From VRUE01 sp963817905 (GTDB lineage: Bacteria; Actinomycetota; Thermoleophilia; Solirubrobacterales; 70-9): 64,000 bases of DNA. The notes below the pieces were generated by a model. It was not told the origin of the DNA, searched no databases, and saw nothing but the letters and a program-made list of their open reading frames with translations. Below, piece by piece: positions 40,001-48,005 of the stretch (its first letter is position 1; the number at the start of each line of letters is the position of its first letter). Made by a program: the position numbers and the translations under genes. The stretch is from positions 124,001-188,000 of the forward strand of contig CAWFPS010000001.1 in assembly GCA_963817905.1 (NCBI GenBank), read 5' to 3'.

Positions 40001-43000
40001 CTGGGCAGCCTGTGCTTCTCCCAAGAACTACAGCGCCCTCACCGACGGCGGCCACAAATTCGAGGTTCGCTCGGTGGACGCCGCCGGCAACGCCGACCAG
40101 AGCCCCGCCAGCTTCGACTGGAGCATCGACACCACCGCCCCCGAGACCCAGATCGACGCCCACCCGGCGGCGCTCTCGATCTCCTCCTCGGCCCAGTTCG
40201 CCTTCTCCGGCACCGACCTCGGTGGCTCGGGCGTCGCCTCCTATGAATGCCGCCGCGACTCCACCGAAGCGAGCGCCTGGTCCTCCTGCGCCTCCCCGCA
40301 GTCCTACGCCTCGCTCACAGACGGTGCCCACACCTTCCAGGTCCGCGCCACCGACGTCGCCGGCAACGCCGACGGCTCACCGGCCGCCTTCAATTGGACG
40401 GTGGACACGACGCCGCCCACGGCGACGATCGACTCCGGCCCCTCCGGGCTGACCAACGATGCGACCCCGAGCTTCGAGTTCCACTCCTCCGAGGCAGGCT
40501 CTGCCTTCGAGTGCTCGATCGACACCGGCACTCCGGCCTACGGCCCCTGCTCGGGCCCGGGCTCCCACACCCCCGCCGGCGCCCTCGCCGACGGCCCCCA
40601 CACCTTCCGCGTGCGCGCCACCGATGCCGCCGGCAACCTGGGCACGGCGGCGACCCGGGCCTTCACCGTCGACACCACCGCCCCGCCGGCGCCCGAGCTG
40701 ACCTCCACGGCACCGCCCTCGCCGGCGAACAACAACTCGCCCAAGGTGATCGGCTCGGCCCCGGCGGGCTCCACCGTGCGCCTTTACTCCGGCGCGGACT
40801 GCTCGGGCACCCCGCTTGCCACCGTCTCGGCCGCCCAGCTGGCCGCCGGGATCACCGTCTCGGTCCCCGATGACTCGAGCACCTCCTTCCACGCCACCGC
40901 GACCACCGCCGCCGAAAACACCTCCGGCTGTTCGGCCCCGATCGCCTACGTCGAGGACTCGAGCGCGCCGCAGACCCAGATCGACGGGCACCCCGGTGCA
41001 CTCAGCGCCTCGGCCACCGCCCAGTTCGAATTCTCCGCCAGCGACGGCTCCGGCTCGGGCGTCGCCTCCTACCAGTGCCGGATCGACTCCACCCAGGGAG
41101 TGGACTGGAACGCCTGCACCTCGCCCAAGGCCTACACCTCGCTCGGCGAGGGAGCCCACAAGCTCGAAGTGCGGGCAATCGACGCCGCCGGCAACACCGA
41201 CGCCACGCCGGCCGACTTCGAGTGGAGTATCGACACGGCAGCCCCGCAGACCCAGATCGATACCCACCCGGCCACCCTCGCCACCAGCGCCGCGGCCCAG
41301 TTCACCTTCTCGGGCACCGACGCCGGCGGCTCGGGGGTCGCCTCCTACCAGTGCCGCCGCGACTCCAGCGAAGCGAGCGCCTGGGTCTCCTGCACCTCGC
41401 CGCAGTCCTACGCCACCCTCGCCGACGGTTCCCACAGCTTCGAAGTGCGGGCGATCGACCAGGCCGGCAACGCCGACGCCTCACCGGCCGCCTTCTCCTG
41501 GAGCATCGACACCACCGCGCCGCAGACCCAGGTCGACACCCACCCGAGCTCACCGAGCAACTCCGCCGCGGCCCAGTTCGCCTTCTCGGGCACCGACACG
41601 GGTGGCTCGGGCGTCGCCTCCTATGAATGCCGCCGCGACTCGAGCCAGGCAGCCGACTGGGAGGCCTGCAGCTCACCGAAGAGCTACGCCTCGCTCGGCG
41701 AGGGAGCCCACAGCTTCGAAGTGCGTGCGGTGGACGTTGCCGGCAACGCCGACGGCTCACCGGCCGCCTTCAACTGGACGGTGGACACGACGCCGCCCAC
41801 GGCTACGATCGACTCCGGCCCCTCCGGGCTGACCAACGATGCGACCCCGAGCTTCGAATTCCACTCCTCCGAGGCAGGCTCTGCCTTCGAGTGCTCGATC
41901 GACACCGGCACTCCGGCCTACGGCCCCTGCTCGGGCCCGGGCTCCCACACCCCCGCCGGCGCCCTCGCCGACGGCCCCCACACCTTCCGCGTGCGCGCCA
42001 CCGATGCCGCCGGCAACCTGGGCACGGCGGCAAGTCGTTCCTTCACCCTGGATGCATCGGTGCCCTCGCCCCCGCAGCTGAGCGCCACCGTCCCGTCTAC
42101 GCCGTCAAACGACAATTCGCCAAAGGTCGTCGGCAGTGCTCCTGACGGGACCACAGTCCGCCTCTACGCCAGCGCCGATTGTTCAGGAGGAGCGATCGCC
42201 GTCACCGGCGCCGCTGGCCTCGCGGCGGGTATTGCGGTCACCGTTGCCGACAATTCGACGACCCGATTCAGCGCCACAGCCACATCGCCGGCCGACATCA
42301 CATCGACCTGCTCGGCGGCACTCACCTACGTCGAGGACTCAAGCGCCCCGCAGACCCAGATCGATTCAGGGCCGAGCAATCCGAGCGCGAGCGCGAGCGC
42401 CGACTTCGCCTTCTCCGGAGTCGACAGCGGTGGAACCGGAATCGCCTCTTATCAGTGTCGCCTCGATTCGACCCAGGATGCGGATTGGACACCCTGCAGC
42501 TCGCCTCAGAGCTACGCCGGCCTCGCTGACGGAACCCACGGCTTCCAGGTGCGGGCGCTCGATTGGGCCGGCAATGTCGACGGCAGCCCTGCCGGCTACG
42601 ACTGGAACATCGACACCAGCGCGCCGGACAGCAAATCGCCCGACACGCTGGCCCTGCGCGCTCCAGTGCGCCTCTTGCGGATCAGCTATGACCGGCGCCG
42701 GGGAACCGCGCTCCTCATCTTCGACGTTCCCGGACCCGGCACGCTCTCGGCGAGCGTTCCGACCGCGTCGCCGCGCAAGGGTTTGAGCAGCGCATCCCGA
42801 CGTAACGCGATCCGCCGACAGCGCTCACACCAGATCGAACCGAAGAGCGTGCGCGCTGTGAGGGCCGGCCGGGTAATGCTGCCGATCCGGCTAAGCCGCG
42901 CCGGTCGCAAGCTGCTGCGTGAAAACGGCAGGCTCAGGGTCAGAATGCGGATCAGCTTCAAGGCCAAGGGCGAGGCTACCGTCAGCCGAATGCTGGCGAT

Positions 43001-43061
43001 CACGCTGAAGCGCCGCGACCTCCACCGGCTGAAGCGCAACCGTCACCACAGCAGGAGCTAG
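25006..43061 (+). CDS. Giant secreted repeat protein (about 6,000 aa): DMFA-like, Ig, DUF4082, FN3-like and 52 grid repeats
   Basis: From GTG 25006 the protein begins with a signal (V-A-L-L-L-L-G-G-Q-G-V-F-A). About 25090-26590 encodes an N,N-dimethylformamidase beta-subunit-like C-terminal domain (Y-R-M-G-Y-Y-G-G-D-G, S-V-G-H-D-E-Y-W, T-W-R-D-P-R-F-S-P-P). Then follow a Big-type Ig domain, DUF4082 (S-F-T-G-E-P, I-T-G-L-R-F-Y-K), an FN3-like domain, a Big-like unit, two Ig-repeat arrays and a basic C-terminal domain without LPxTG. Each standard repeat has two Cys (Y-E-C-R ... C-T-S-P-K), probably one disulfide. Five +1 shifts interrupt 25.5-27.04 kb (near 25500, 25540, 26050, 26428, 27035) and none interrupts the next 16 kb. 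Either the N-terminal part has assembly errors or the gene is decaying. Probable adhesin or matrix protein. Confidence 0.8.
27966..36521 (+). repeat. Tandem array 1: 31 units of exactly 276 bp
   Basis: 8,556 bases, exactly 31 x 276, with no net indel from the first D-S-T-A-P to the D-T-A-P-P that ends it. Each 92-codon unit starts D-T-T-A-P and holds S-G-T-D-S-G-G-S-G-V-A-S, two Cys, and D-T-A-G-N before the closing W-T-V/W-T-I. Main unit families are 'SGPSALSASG', 'SNPVSLSASAKAEFGFGG' and 'SGPAALVASA', often alternating. Neighbouring units are nearly identical at base level, which points to recent amplification and homogenisation. Confidence 0.95.
36522..36815 (+). repeat. Non-repeat 98-codon domain separating the two arrays
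   Basis: 294 bases in frame, encoding a distinct Ig-like unit (A-V-A-I-D-S-L-S-K, then V-H-W-H-A-T-E-N-G, L-R-V-G-G-S-D-C-T-S-G). It lacks the Y-E-C-R signature and is single-copy in the window. It marks the boundary between the array types. Confidence 0.8.
36816..42611 (+). repeat. Array 2: 21 units on the same 276-bp grid, in duplicated blocks
   Basis: 5,796 bases, exactly 21 x 276. Unit order reads A B C D E F G / A B C H G / A B C D E F / B' C' I. B units are 89 codons and C units 95, and they always occur as pairs, so each pair equals two standard units. The A-B-C block recurs at offsets of 7 and 12 units and B-C once more at the end; D-E-F recurs at an offset of 12 units (3,312 bp). 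Copies appear identical or nearly so at base level, so the duplications are recent. Confidence 0.93.
42612..43061 (+). other. Basic C-terminal domain of the giant protein
   Basis: About 149 codons after the last repeat, rich in Arg and Lys (I-S-Y-D-R-R-R-G-T-A, R-L-S-R-A-G-R-K-L-L-R, T-L-K-R-R-D-L-H-R-L-K-R). It has a beta-rich core like the C-terminal domains of other large actinobacterial secreted proteins. There is no sortase motif and no membrane segment. A polycationic end could bind an acidic envelope polymer; that is inference. Confidence 0.6.
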
Positions 43062-43095
43062 GTCAACAACCCGCCAGCGTCACCCGCCGAACCCG

Positions 43096-45393
43096 CTAGG
43101 GCTCGGGGATGGTGGCGAGATTGTCGTCCCAGACGTTGCCCGACCAAGTGACGGAGCCGGAGAAGTAGGCACCGATGCCGTAGCTGCCACCGTAGGGGTA
43201 GAGACCGCTGGAGTCTGAGCCGCCTTTGCAGAGCCAGTGACCATTTTCTTTGGTTTCGGCTGAGCCTAGGCAGCGGGCGATGTGATTGCCGGTGATCGTG
43301 GTCTGGGCACCCGAGGGATTGGTGCTGTTGGCCTGTGGGTAGAACACGTAGCCGCCGCCGGCCAGCAGGCTATTTGTAACCGTGAAATTGTTGCCGCCAC
43401 CGCAGATCGTATCCCCGAACACCGTCGCCGTCTGGTTGACCGCGTTGATCAGGGTCGAGTGGTTCACGTTCACCGTTTCGGAACAGATATAGATGTTCTC
43501 CGCGTGGGCGCCCGAGTAGATCGAGGAGACGACCATGTAGGAGTCCTTCACGGTGGCCCCGCCCTGGACGCACTCGTTGCAATTGTAGAAGTAGTCACGT
43601 TCGAGCGTGACGCCGCTGAATCCACGAACAGCGGCCTCTATCGTGTTCGATCCGCTGCCTTTGCCTCCCGCGGTTACGTCTTTGATTACGTTGCCGGAGC
43701 CGTTATTCGTGATCGCCTGCGTACCGCTGCCGCTCGCGGTCGAGACGATCTTCACGTTTTCGATCGTCACGTTGTTGGCGTTGATCGTGATCTTGCCGCT
43801 GACTTCCTTGTCCTTGACGATCGTACCGTTGGTCGAGACGGTGATAGAGCCGGACGGAGTGAGGCTCCCCGATGCGCCGGTATTTGTTTCGTCCGGATAG
43901 CCGCATGTGTGCGGCGAGGCGAAGCAGTGGCTGCCGGAGGAGGGGGCCGATTCGACCGTCCATGTCGCCGTCGCCGGCGTCGCGTCGGTGTTGCCCGCCG
44001 CGTCAGTTGCCCGTACGGAGAAGGTGTGAGACCCAACCGCCAGGCCCGAGTAAGCCTTGGGAGACGTACAGGCGCCCCAGGAGGCACTGTCGAGCTTGCA
44101 GGCAAAGGTAGAGCCCGTCTCACTGGCCGAGAAGGAGAAGCTCGCCGCGGTGCTGGTCGTGTTAGCAGCGGGCTGCGAGGAGATCGTCGTCTGCGGCGGA
44201 GTGGTGTCGGGTGGGACCGGCAGTTCTTCGACCGTCCATGTCGCCGTCGCCGGCGTCGCGTCGGTGTTGCCCGCCGCGTCAGTTGCCCGTACGGAGAAGG
44301 TATGAGACCCAACTGCCAGGCCCGAGTAAGCCTTGGGAGACGTACAGGCGCCCCAGGAGGCACTGTCGAGCTTGCAGGCAAAGGTAGAGCCCGTCTCACT
44401 GGCCGAGAAGGAGAAGCTCGCCGCGGTGCTGGTCGTGTTAGCAGCGGGCTGCGAGGAGATCGTCGTCTGCGGCGGAGTGGTGTCGGGTGGGACCGGCAGT
44501 TCTTCGACCGTCCATGTCGCCGTCGCCGGCGTCGCGTCGGTGTTGCCCGCCGCGTCAGTTGCCCGTACGGAGAAGGTGTGAGACCCAACCGCCAGGCCCG
44601 AGTAAGCCTTGGGAGACGTACAGGCGCCCCAGGAGGCACTGTCGAGCTTGCAGGCAAAGGTAGAGCCCGTCTCGCTGGCCGAGAAGGAGAAGCTCGCCGC
44701 GGTGCTGGTCGTGTTAGCAGCGGGCTGCGAGGAGATCGTCGTCTGCGGCGGAGCGGTGTCGGCCGGTTCTTCAGTTTCTTCAGGCGGTTCCGGATCTTCG
44801 GTGCCCGTTCGGACCGGAAAGGATTGGCGATTGGAATCGGTTTCGCCGTCGGCATCGGTAACCGTCAGCTTTACGTACTTAGTGTCGGCCACCTGGAACA
44901 CAAAGGGGAGCTGGCAACCTGTGTGGGTCTCCCAGACGGTACCCCCGCTCAGGTCTTCGAATGACCAGGTGCAATGCAGCGGCGCGTCGCCCTGAGAGGC
45001 GGTCCCGTCGAGCGTCAGCTGGGCGCCCGTCAGCGCATCGGCGGGGGTCGTCCAGATAGCGTGCGCCAAGGTATTCGGCGGTATTTCTTCTCCCGGAGCT
45101 ACTTCCGGAGGGGTCGGTTCGGGTGGTATGGGGCTCGGGTCTTCACGATGGCCGTGCTGGTGGCGGTGGGTGTGCAGCGCCACTCCCGCGGACACGCCGA
45201 CCTTCGTAGAGTTGCGGCGAGCCGCCTTTTCGGTTGGGGAGAGAGCCGATCGGTGGCCAAAGAGCCCGCTGGACTGTGCGAGTGCAACGCCGGTTCCCAG
45301 AAGGGCCAGCGCGGTGCAGGCAACCAGTACTGCAATCGTACGGAGGCGGCGCCCCTCGCGGGGCCTGTCAGACGAAAGCTTTTTCCCGATCAT
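43096..45393 (-). CDS. Secreted PKD/Ig/beta-helix protein (paralogue 3, domain order reversed)
   Basis: 765 residues. Signal peptide (I-A-V-L-V-A-C-T-A-L-A-L-L-G, cleavage likely after A-L-A near residue 39), then a His-rich stretch H-T-H-R-H-Q-H-G-H, a PKD-like domain (A-I-W-T-T-P, T-V-W-E-T-H-T-G-C, D-T-K-Y-V-K-L-T-V), a Glu/Pro linker, three nearly identical 92-residue Ig units, then C-G-Y-P-D-E-T-N-T-G and the beta-helix ending S-G-N-V-W-D-D-N. The same parts as in paralogue 2 occur in the opposite order. Start ATG 45393 fits the signal peptide; no clear ribosome site. It is monocistronic and convergent with the giant gene, separated from it by only 34 bases. Probable matrix or surface protein. 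Confidence 0.85.
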   Translation of the reverse strand: MIGKKLSSDRPREGRRLRTIAVLVACTALALLGTGVALAQSSGLFGHRSALSPTEKAARRNSTKVGVSAGVALHTHRHQHGHREDPSPIPPEPTPPEVAPGEEIPPNTLAHAIWTTPADALTGAQLTLDGTASQGDAPLHCTWSFEDLSGGTVWETHTGCQLPFVFQVADTKYVKLTVTDADGETDSNRQSFPVRTGTEDPEPPEETEEPADTAPPQTTISSQPAANTTSTAASFSFSASETGSTFACKLDSASWGACTSPKAYSGLAVGSHTFSVRATDAAGNTDATPATATWTVEELPVPPDTTPPQTTISSQPAANTTSTAASFSFSASETGSTFACKLDSASWGACTSPKAYSGLAVGSHTFSVRATDAAGNTDATPATATWTVEELPVPPDTTPPQTTISSQPAANTTSTAASFSFSASETGSTFACKLDSASWGACTSPKAYSGLAVGSHTFSVRATDAAGNTDATPATATWTVESAPSSGSHCFASPHTCGYPDETNTGASGSLTPSGSITVSTNGTIVKDKEVSGKITINANNVTIENVKIVSTASGSGTQAITNNGSGNVIKDVTAGGKGSGSNTIEAAVRGFSGVTLERDYFYNCNECVQGGATVKDSYMVVSSIYSGAHAENIYICSETVNVNHSTLINAVNQTATVFGDTICGGGNNFTVTNSLLAGGGYVFYPQANSTNPSGAQTTITGNHIARCLGSAETKENGHWLCKGGSDSSGLYPYGGSYGIGAYFSGSVTWSGNVWDDNLATIPEP
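43951..44778 (-). repeat. Three tandem 276-bp Ig repeats in the third beta-helix gene
   Basis: Units start at 43951, 44227 and 44503 (+ strand coordinates of the same TTCGACCGTC word), exactly 276 bp apart, and differ by only a few bases. Each encodes D-T-T-P-P-Q-T-T-I-S-S to V-E-E-L-P-V-P-P or the terminal variant. The period equals that of the giant protein, but the unit sequence is a different Ig subtype (F-A-C-K-L-D-S). Confidence 0.93.
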
Positions 45394-45538
45394 GCTCGAA
45401 ATGTCGGATGGAGGAATGTGACCCGGAAGATCCCCGCGTTACCTCAGACGGATATATGAGTCACCTGGCGCATTGCCGGAAGTGAGCGTCCGTAGTCCGC
45501 CGCATTCGACCGGAAATTCGGATAGACGCGGCTGAGTG

Positions 45539-46696
45539 CTACCCGGGAAAATCTGCCACGACTGCCGCGACTCGCCCAATTTCGCCGTCGCCGATCGTAG
45601 GGAAGACCGGCAGTGAGCAGCTCTCTGACGCCAGTCGCTCTGCTACGGGCAGGCTGCCGGTGGCGAGGCCCAGGTTGGCGTAGGCGGGCTGCAGGTGGAT
45701 CGGCGTCGGGTAGTGGATCGCGTTCCCGATGCCGTTGGCATCGAGATGCTCGCGGAGGGCGTCGCGCTCCTCCGACCTCACGACGAAGAGATGGAAGACG
45801 TGGTCGCCGTCGCCGGTGGGCGGAGGAGGGACGATTACCTCGCAAGCCTTGAGCGCATCGCACAGAGCCGCGCCGGCAGCACGGCGGCGATCGTTTGCCT
45901 CGGGCAAGCGTTTCAGCTTGGCTCGCAGGATCGCGGCCTGAAGCGCGTCGAGGCGGTCTGTTCGGGCCGGTATCTGGTGATGGTGGCGGCTGCCCTCGCC
46001 GTGCGAGCGCAGCAATCGGACCCGCTCGGCGAGCATCTCATCGTTTGTCACGACGGCGCCACCGTCGCCCCAGGCACCGAGGTTCTTCGTCGGGTAGAAG
46101 CTGAAGCACCCGGCATTCCCCAATGAACCAACGGGACGCCCGTGGTAAAGGGCGCCATGCGCCTGGCAGGCGTCCTCGACGACGAGGACGCCGCGCGCAC
46201 GGCAGAGCGCCAGCAGCGGCTGCATTTCGACCGTGCGACCGTAGAGGTGCACCGGGATCACGCAGCGAGTACGCGGGGTCAACGCCGCTTCGACGATCTC
46301 GGCCGTAAGCAGGGCCGTCCTCTCGTCGACGTCAACCAGGCAAGGCGTTGCGCCGACGGCACTTACTGCCTCGGCGGTGGCGATGAAGCTGTTGGTGGGA
46401 ACGATCACCTCGTCGCCCGGACCAACGCCCAGCCCGCGCAGCGCAAGCTCCAGGGCCGCGGTTCCGGAAGAGACTCCGACGGCGTGCTCGGCGCCGCACC
46501 AAGTCGCGAACTCGCGCTCGAACCCCTCTACCTCGGCACCCAGTGTGAACGCGGCGTCTGCCGCGACCCGCGCGACGATGTCGGTCAGCTCTGCGAGCAA
46601 GATGGGGTCGGCGTTGTCAAGGCGGGTAAACGGCACCTTGCCGGTGGCCGCCGGCGTTGGTGCCAGTACCCTGAGTGAGGCGCTCCCCTGGCTCAC
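45539..46696 (-). CDS. DegT/DnrJ/EryC1/StrS aminotransferase (copy 2)
   Basis: 385 residues of the same fold as copy 1 but clearly distinct. Motifs: V-S-S-G-T-A-A-L-E-L-A-L, V-I-V-P-T-N-S-F-I-A-T-A, V-V-E-D-A-C-Q-A-H-G, and F-S-F-Y-P-T-K-N-L-G-A-W-G-D-G-G with the PLP lysine. F-Y-P-T-K-N-L-G-x-x-G-D-G-G is typical of enzymes making 3-amino sugars (FdtB/WbpE type). Its start overlaps the end of the LuxR gene (46693-46696, ATGA), so the two form a small leftward operon. The neighbouring divergent acetyltransferase could acetylate the amino group, which would fit an N-acetylated 3-amino sugar. The keto-sugar source is not adjacent. Confidence 0.9.
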   Translation of the reverse strand: MSQGSASLRVLAPTPAATGKVPFTRLDNADPILLAELTDIVARVAADAAFTLGAEVEGFEREFATWCGAEHAVGVSSGTAALELALRGLGVGPGDEVIVPTNSFIATAEAVSAVGATPCLVDVDERTALLTAEIVEAALTPRTRCVIPVHLYGRTVEMQPLLALCRARGVLVVEDACQAHGALYHGRPVGSLGNAGCFSFYPTKNLGAWGDGGAVVTNDEMLAERVRLLRSHGEGSRHHHQIPARTDRLDALQAAILRAKLKRLPEANDRRRAAGAALCDALKACEVIVPPPPTGDGDHVFHLFVVRSEERDALREHLDANGIGNAIHYPTPIHLQPAYANLGLATGSLPVAERLASESCSLPVFPTIGDGEIGRVAAVVADFPG

Positions 46697-47418
46697 GCCG
46701 TTGCCTGCCCCGAGCTCGCGATCCGTACCGGCGCGCGCTGCGTGTCAATCGAGTTCCGCTCAAGATCGACGAATACGGCCACGGCCTCCTTGCGGGAATG
46801 CACGCCGAACTTGGCGAAGACAGACGCGAGGTGGCTCTTGATCGTGCTTTCAGCCAGATAGAGGCGCTCAGCGATCTCTGCGTTTGTGAGGCCTTGGCGG
46901 ACCAGCGCGATCACCTGGTGCTCGCGATGGGAGAGGTTGGGCCGCTCGAGGCCGGCACGCAACTTGCGTGGCACCACGGTCTGGCCGCTTGCGACGGCGC
47001 GGATCGCGGCGGCCAGCGTCAGCTCGAGCTCGGAGTCGAAGACGAGGGCATCGGCGCCCGCGTCCAGCGCGCGGCGTACGCCGGCACCGGTCACCGGCGG
47101 CGAGACGGCGACGACGGCCGCACGCCCGCACTCGCGGCAGAGGCGGCGAAGTTCGGTGACCTGTTGCGGCAGGTCAATATCGCAGGCAAAGATGACGATC
47201 GTCGACTCGTCAGCTTCGAGTCCCTCGTCGGCTGCCGGCAGCGACGCATTGGGCTCTGGTCGCAAATTCAACTTGTCGATCGCGATCGCTATCTGCTGGC
47301 GCCTAGCCGGGCTCTTGCCGATCACAAGCGCCCTGGTGAGACCGGCGCAATCTGCTGCACTAGTGAGCGACTGCTCGTCTACGGCTGACATGCAGAAAAA
47401 ACGGTCGCGAGCCGTCAT
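46693..47418 (-). CDS. LuxR-family regulator with an atypical receiver-like domain
   Basis: 241 residues. The C-terminal third is a clear LuxR helix-turn-helix: L-S-H-R-E-H-Q-V-I-A-L-V, then L-T-N-A-E-I-A-E-R-L-Y-L and S-T-I-K-S-H-L-A-S-V-F-A-K. The N-terminal part has receiver-like layout with a possible phospho-Asp (A-C-D-I-D-L-P). The usual acidic pair at the start is replaced by V-I-G-K-S, and the conserved Lys by V-F-D-S-E. Phosphorylation control is therefore doubtful, and another input is possible. ATG 47418 or ATG 47391 could start the protein. It is upstream of and overlaps the DegT gene, so it may regulate this part of the glycan locus, including the divergent acetyltransferase-GT2 pair. 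Confidence 0.85.
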   Translation of the reverse strand: MTARDRFFCMSAVDEQSLTSAADCAGLTRALVIGKSPARRQQIAIAIDKLNLRPEPNASLPAADEGLEADESTIVIFACDIDLPQQVTELRRLCRECGRAAVVAVSPPVTGAGVRRALDAGADALVFDSELELTLAAAIRAVASGQTVVPRKLRAGLERPNLSHREHQVIALVRQGLTNAEIAERLYLAESTIKSHLASVFAKFGVHSRKEAVAVFVDLERNSIDTQRAPVRIASSGQATA

Positions 47419-47472
47419 TGCTTGCGCGCGGCGCCGCGGAAGTCGCCCGGAGCGTCGGGCGTTTGTCTGTAT

Positions 47473-48003
47473 ATGTCAGACCTTCGCCCAGGGACGGCAG
47501 GATCTGCCGCCACGCTCGACGCACCCTCGAATGACGCGCCGTACCGGTGCTTCGAGGACGTTGCCTTCGGTCCGGGAGCGGTTGTGCGCTCCTTCACCAA
47601 CCTCTACGGTTGCCGGATTGGCGATGGCAGTCAGATAGGTACCTTCGTCGAGGTACAGCGCGGCGCCGAGATCGGGGCCGCCTGCAAGGTCCAGAGTCAC
47701 ACCTTCATCTGTGACGGTGTGAGCATCGAGGACGAGGTCTTCATTGGCCACGGCGTTACCTTCGTCAACGACAAGTTTCCGCGTGCGACCGATGGCTCGG
47801 GAGCCCTCCAGACCGACCTCGACTGGGAGCTGCTCCGCACCGTGGTCGAGCGCGGCGCGTCGATTGGCTCGGGCGCGACAATCCTCGGCGGTATCCGGGT
47901 CGGCGCCGGCGCGGTCATCGGCGCCGGCGCGGTCGTGACCCGCGACGTGGCGCCCGGCACCACGGTCGTGGGCAATCCTGCGGCTGAGCGAGCCGGGCCA
48001 TAG
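47473..48003 (+). CDS. Hexapeptide N-acetyltransferase (WlbB/WbpD-like)
   Basis: 176 residues from ATG 47473. Almost the whole protein is left-handed beta-helix: G-A-V-V-R-S-F-T-N-L, C-R-I-G-D-G-S-Q-I-G-T-F-V-E-V, I-E-D-E-V-F-I-G-H-G-V-T-F-V-N-D, and the end G-T-T-V-V-G-N-P-A. G-T-F-V-E-V-Q and F-I-G-H-G-V-x-F-x-N-D are hallmarks of the WlbB/WbpD/QdtC group that N-acetylates the 3-amino group of nucleotide sugars. This fits with the FdtB/WbpE-type aminotransferase across the divergent promoter. The GT2 gene follows after 2 bases. The family call is strong; the exact substrate is inferred. Confidence 0.88.
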   Translation: MSDLRPGTAGSAATLDAPSNDAPYRCFEDVAFGPGAVVRSFTNLYGCRIGDGSQIGTFVEVQRGAEIGAACKVQSHTFICDGVSIEDEVFIGHGVTFVNDKFPRATDGSGALQTDLDWELLRTVVERGASIGSGATILGGIRVGAGAVIGAGAVVTRDVAPGTTVVGNPAAERAGP

Positions 48004-48005
48004 CA

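Noticed and set aside
37065..41435. Long leftward frames rich in Gly/Arg/Val over array 2
   Set aside because: They are antisense shadows produced by GC-rich repeats; identical copies follow the block duplications and show no domains.
27966..42611. Long regular repeats as a CRISPR array
   Set aside because: Units are 276 bp, coding and contiguous, without short repeats and unique spacers; they are protein domain repeats.
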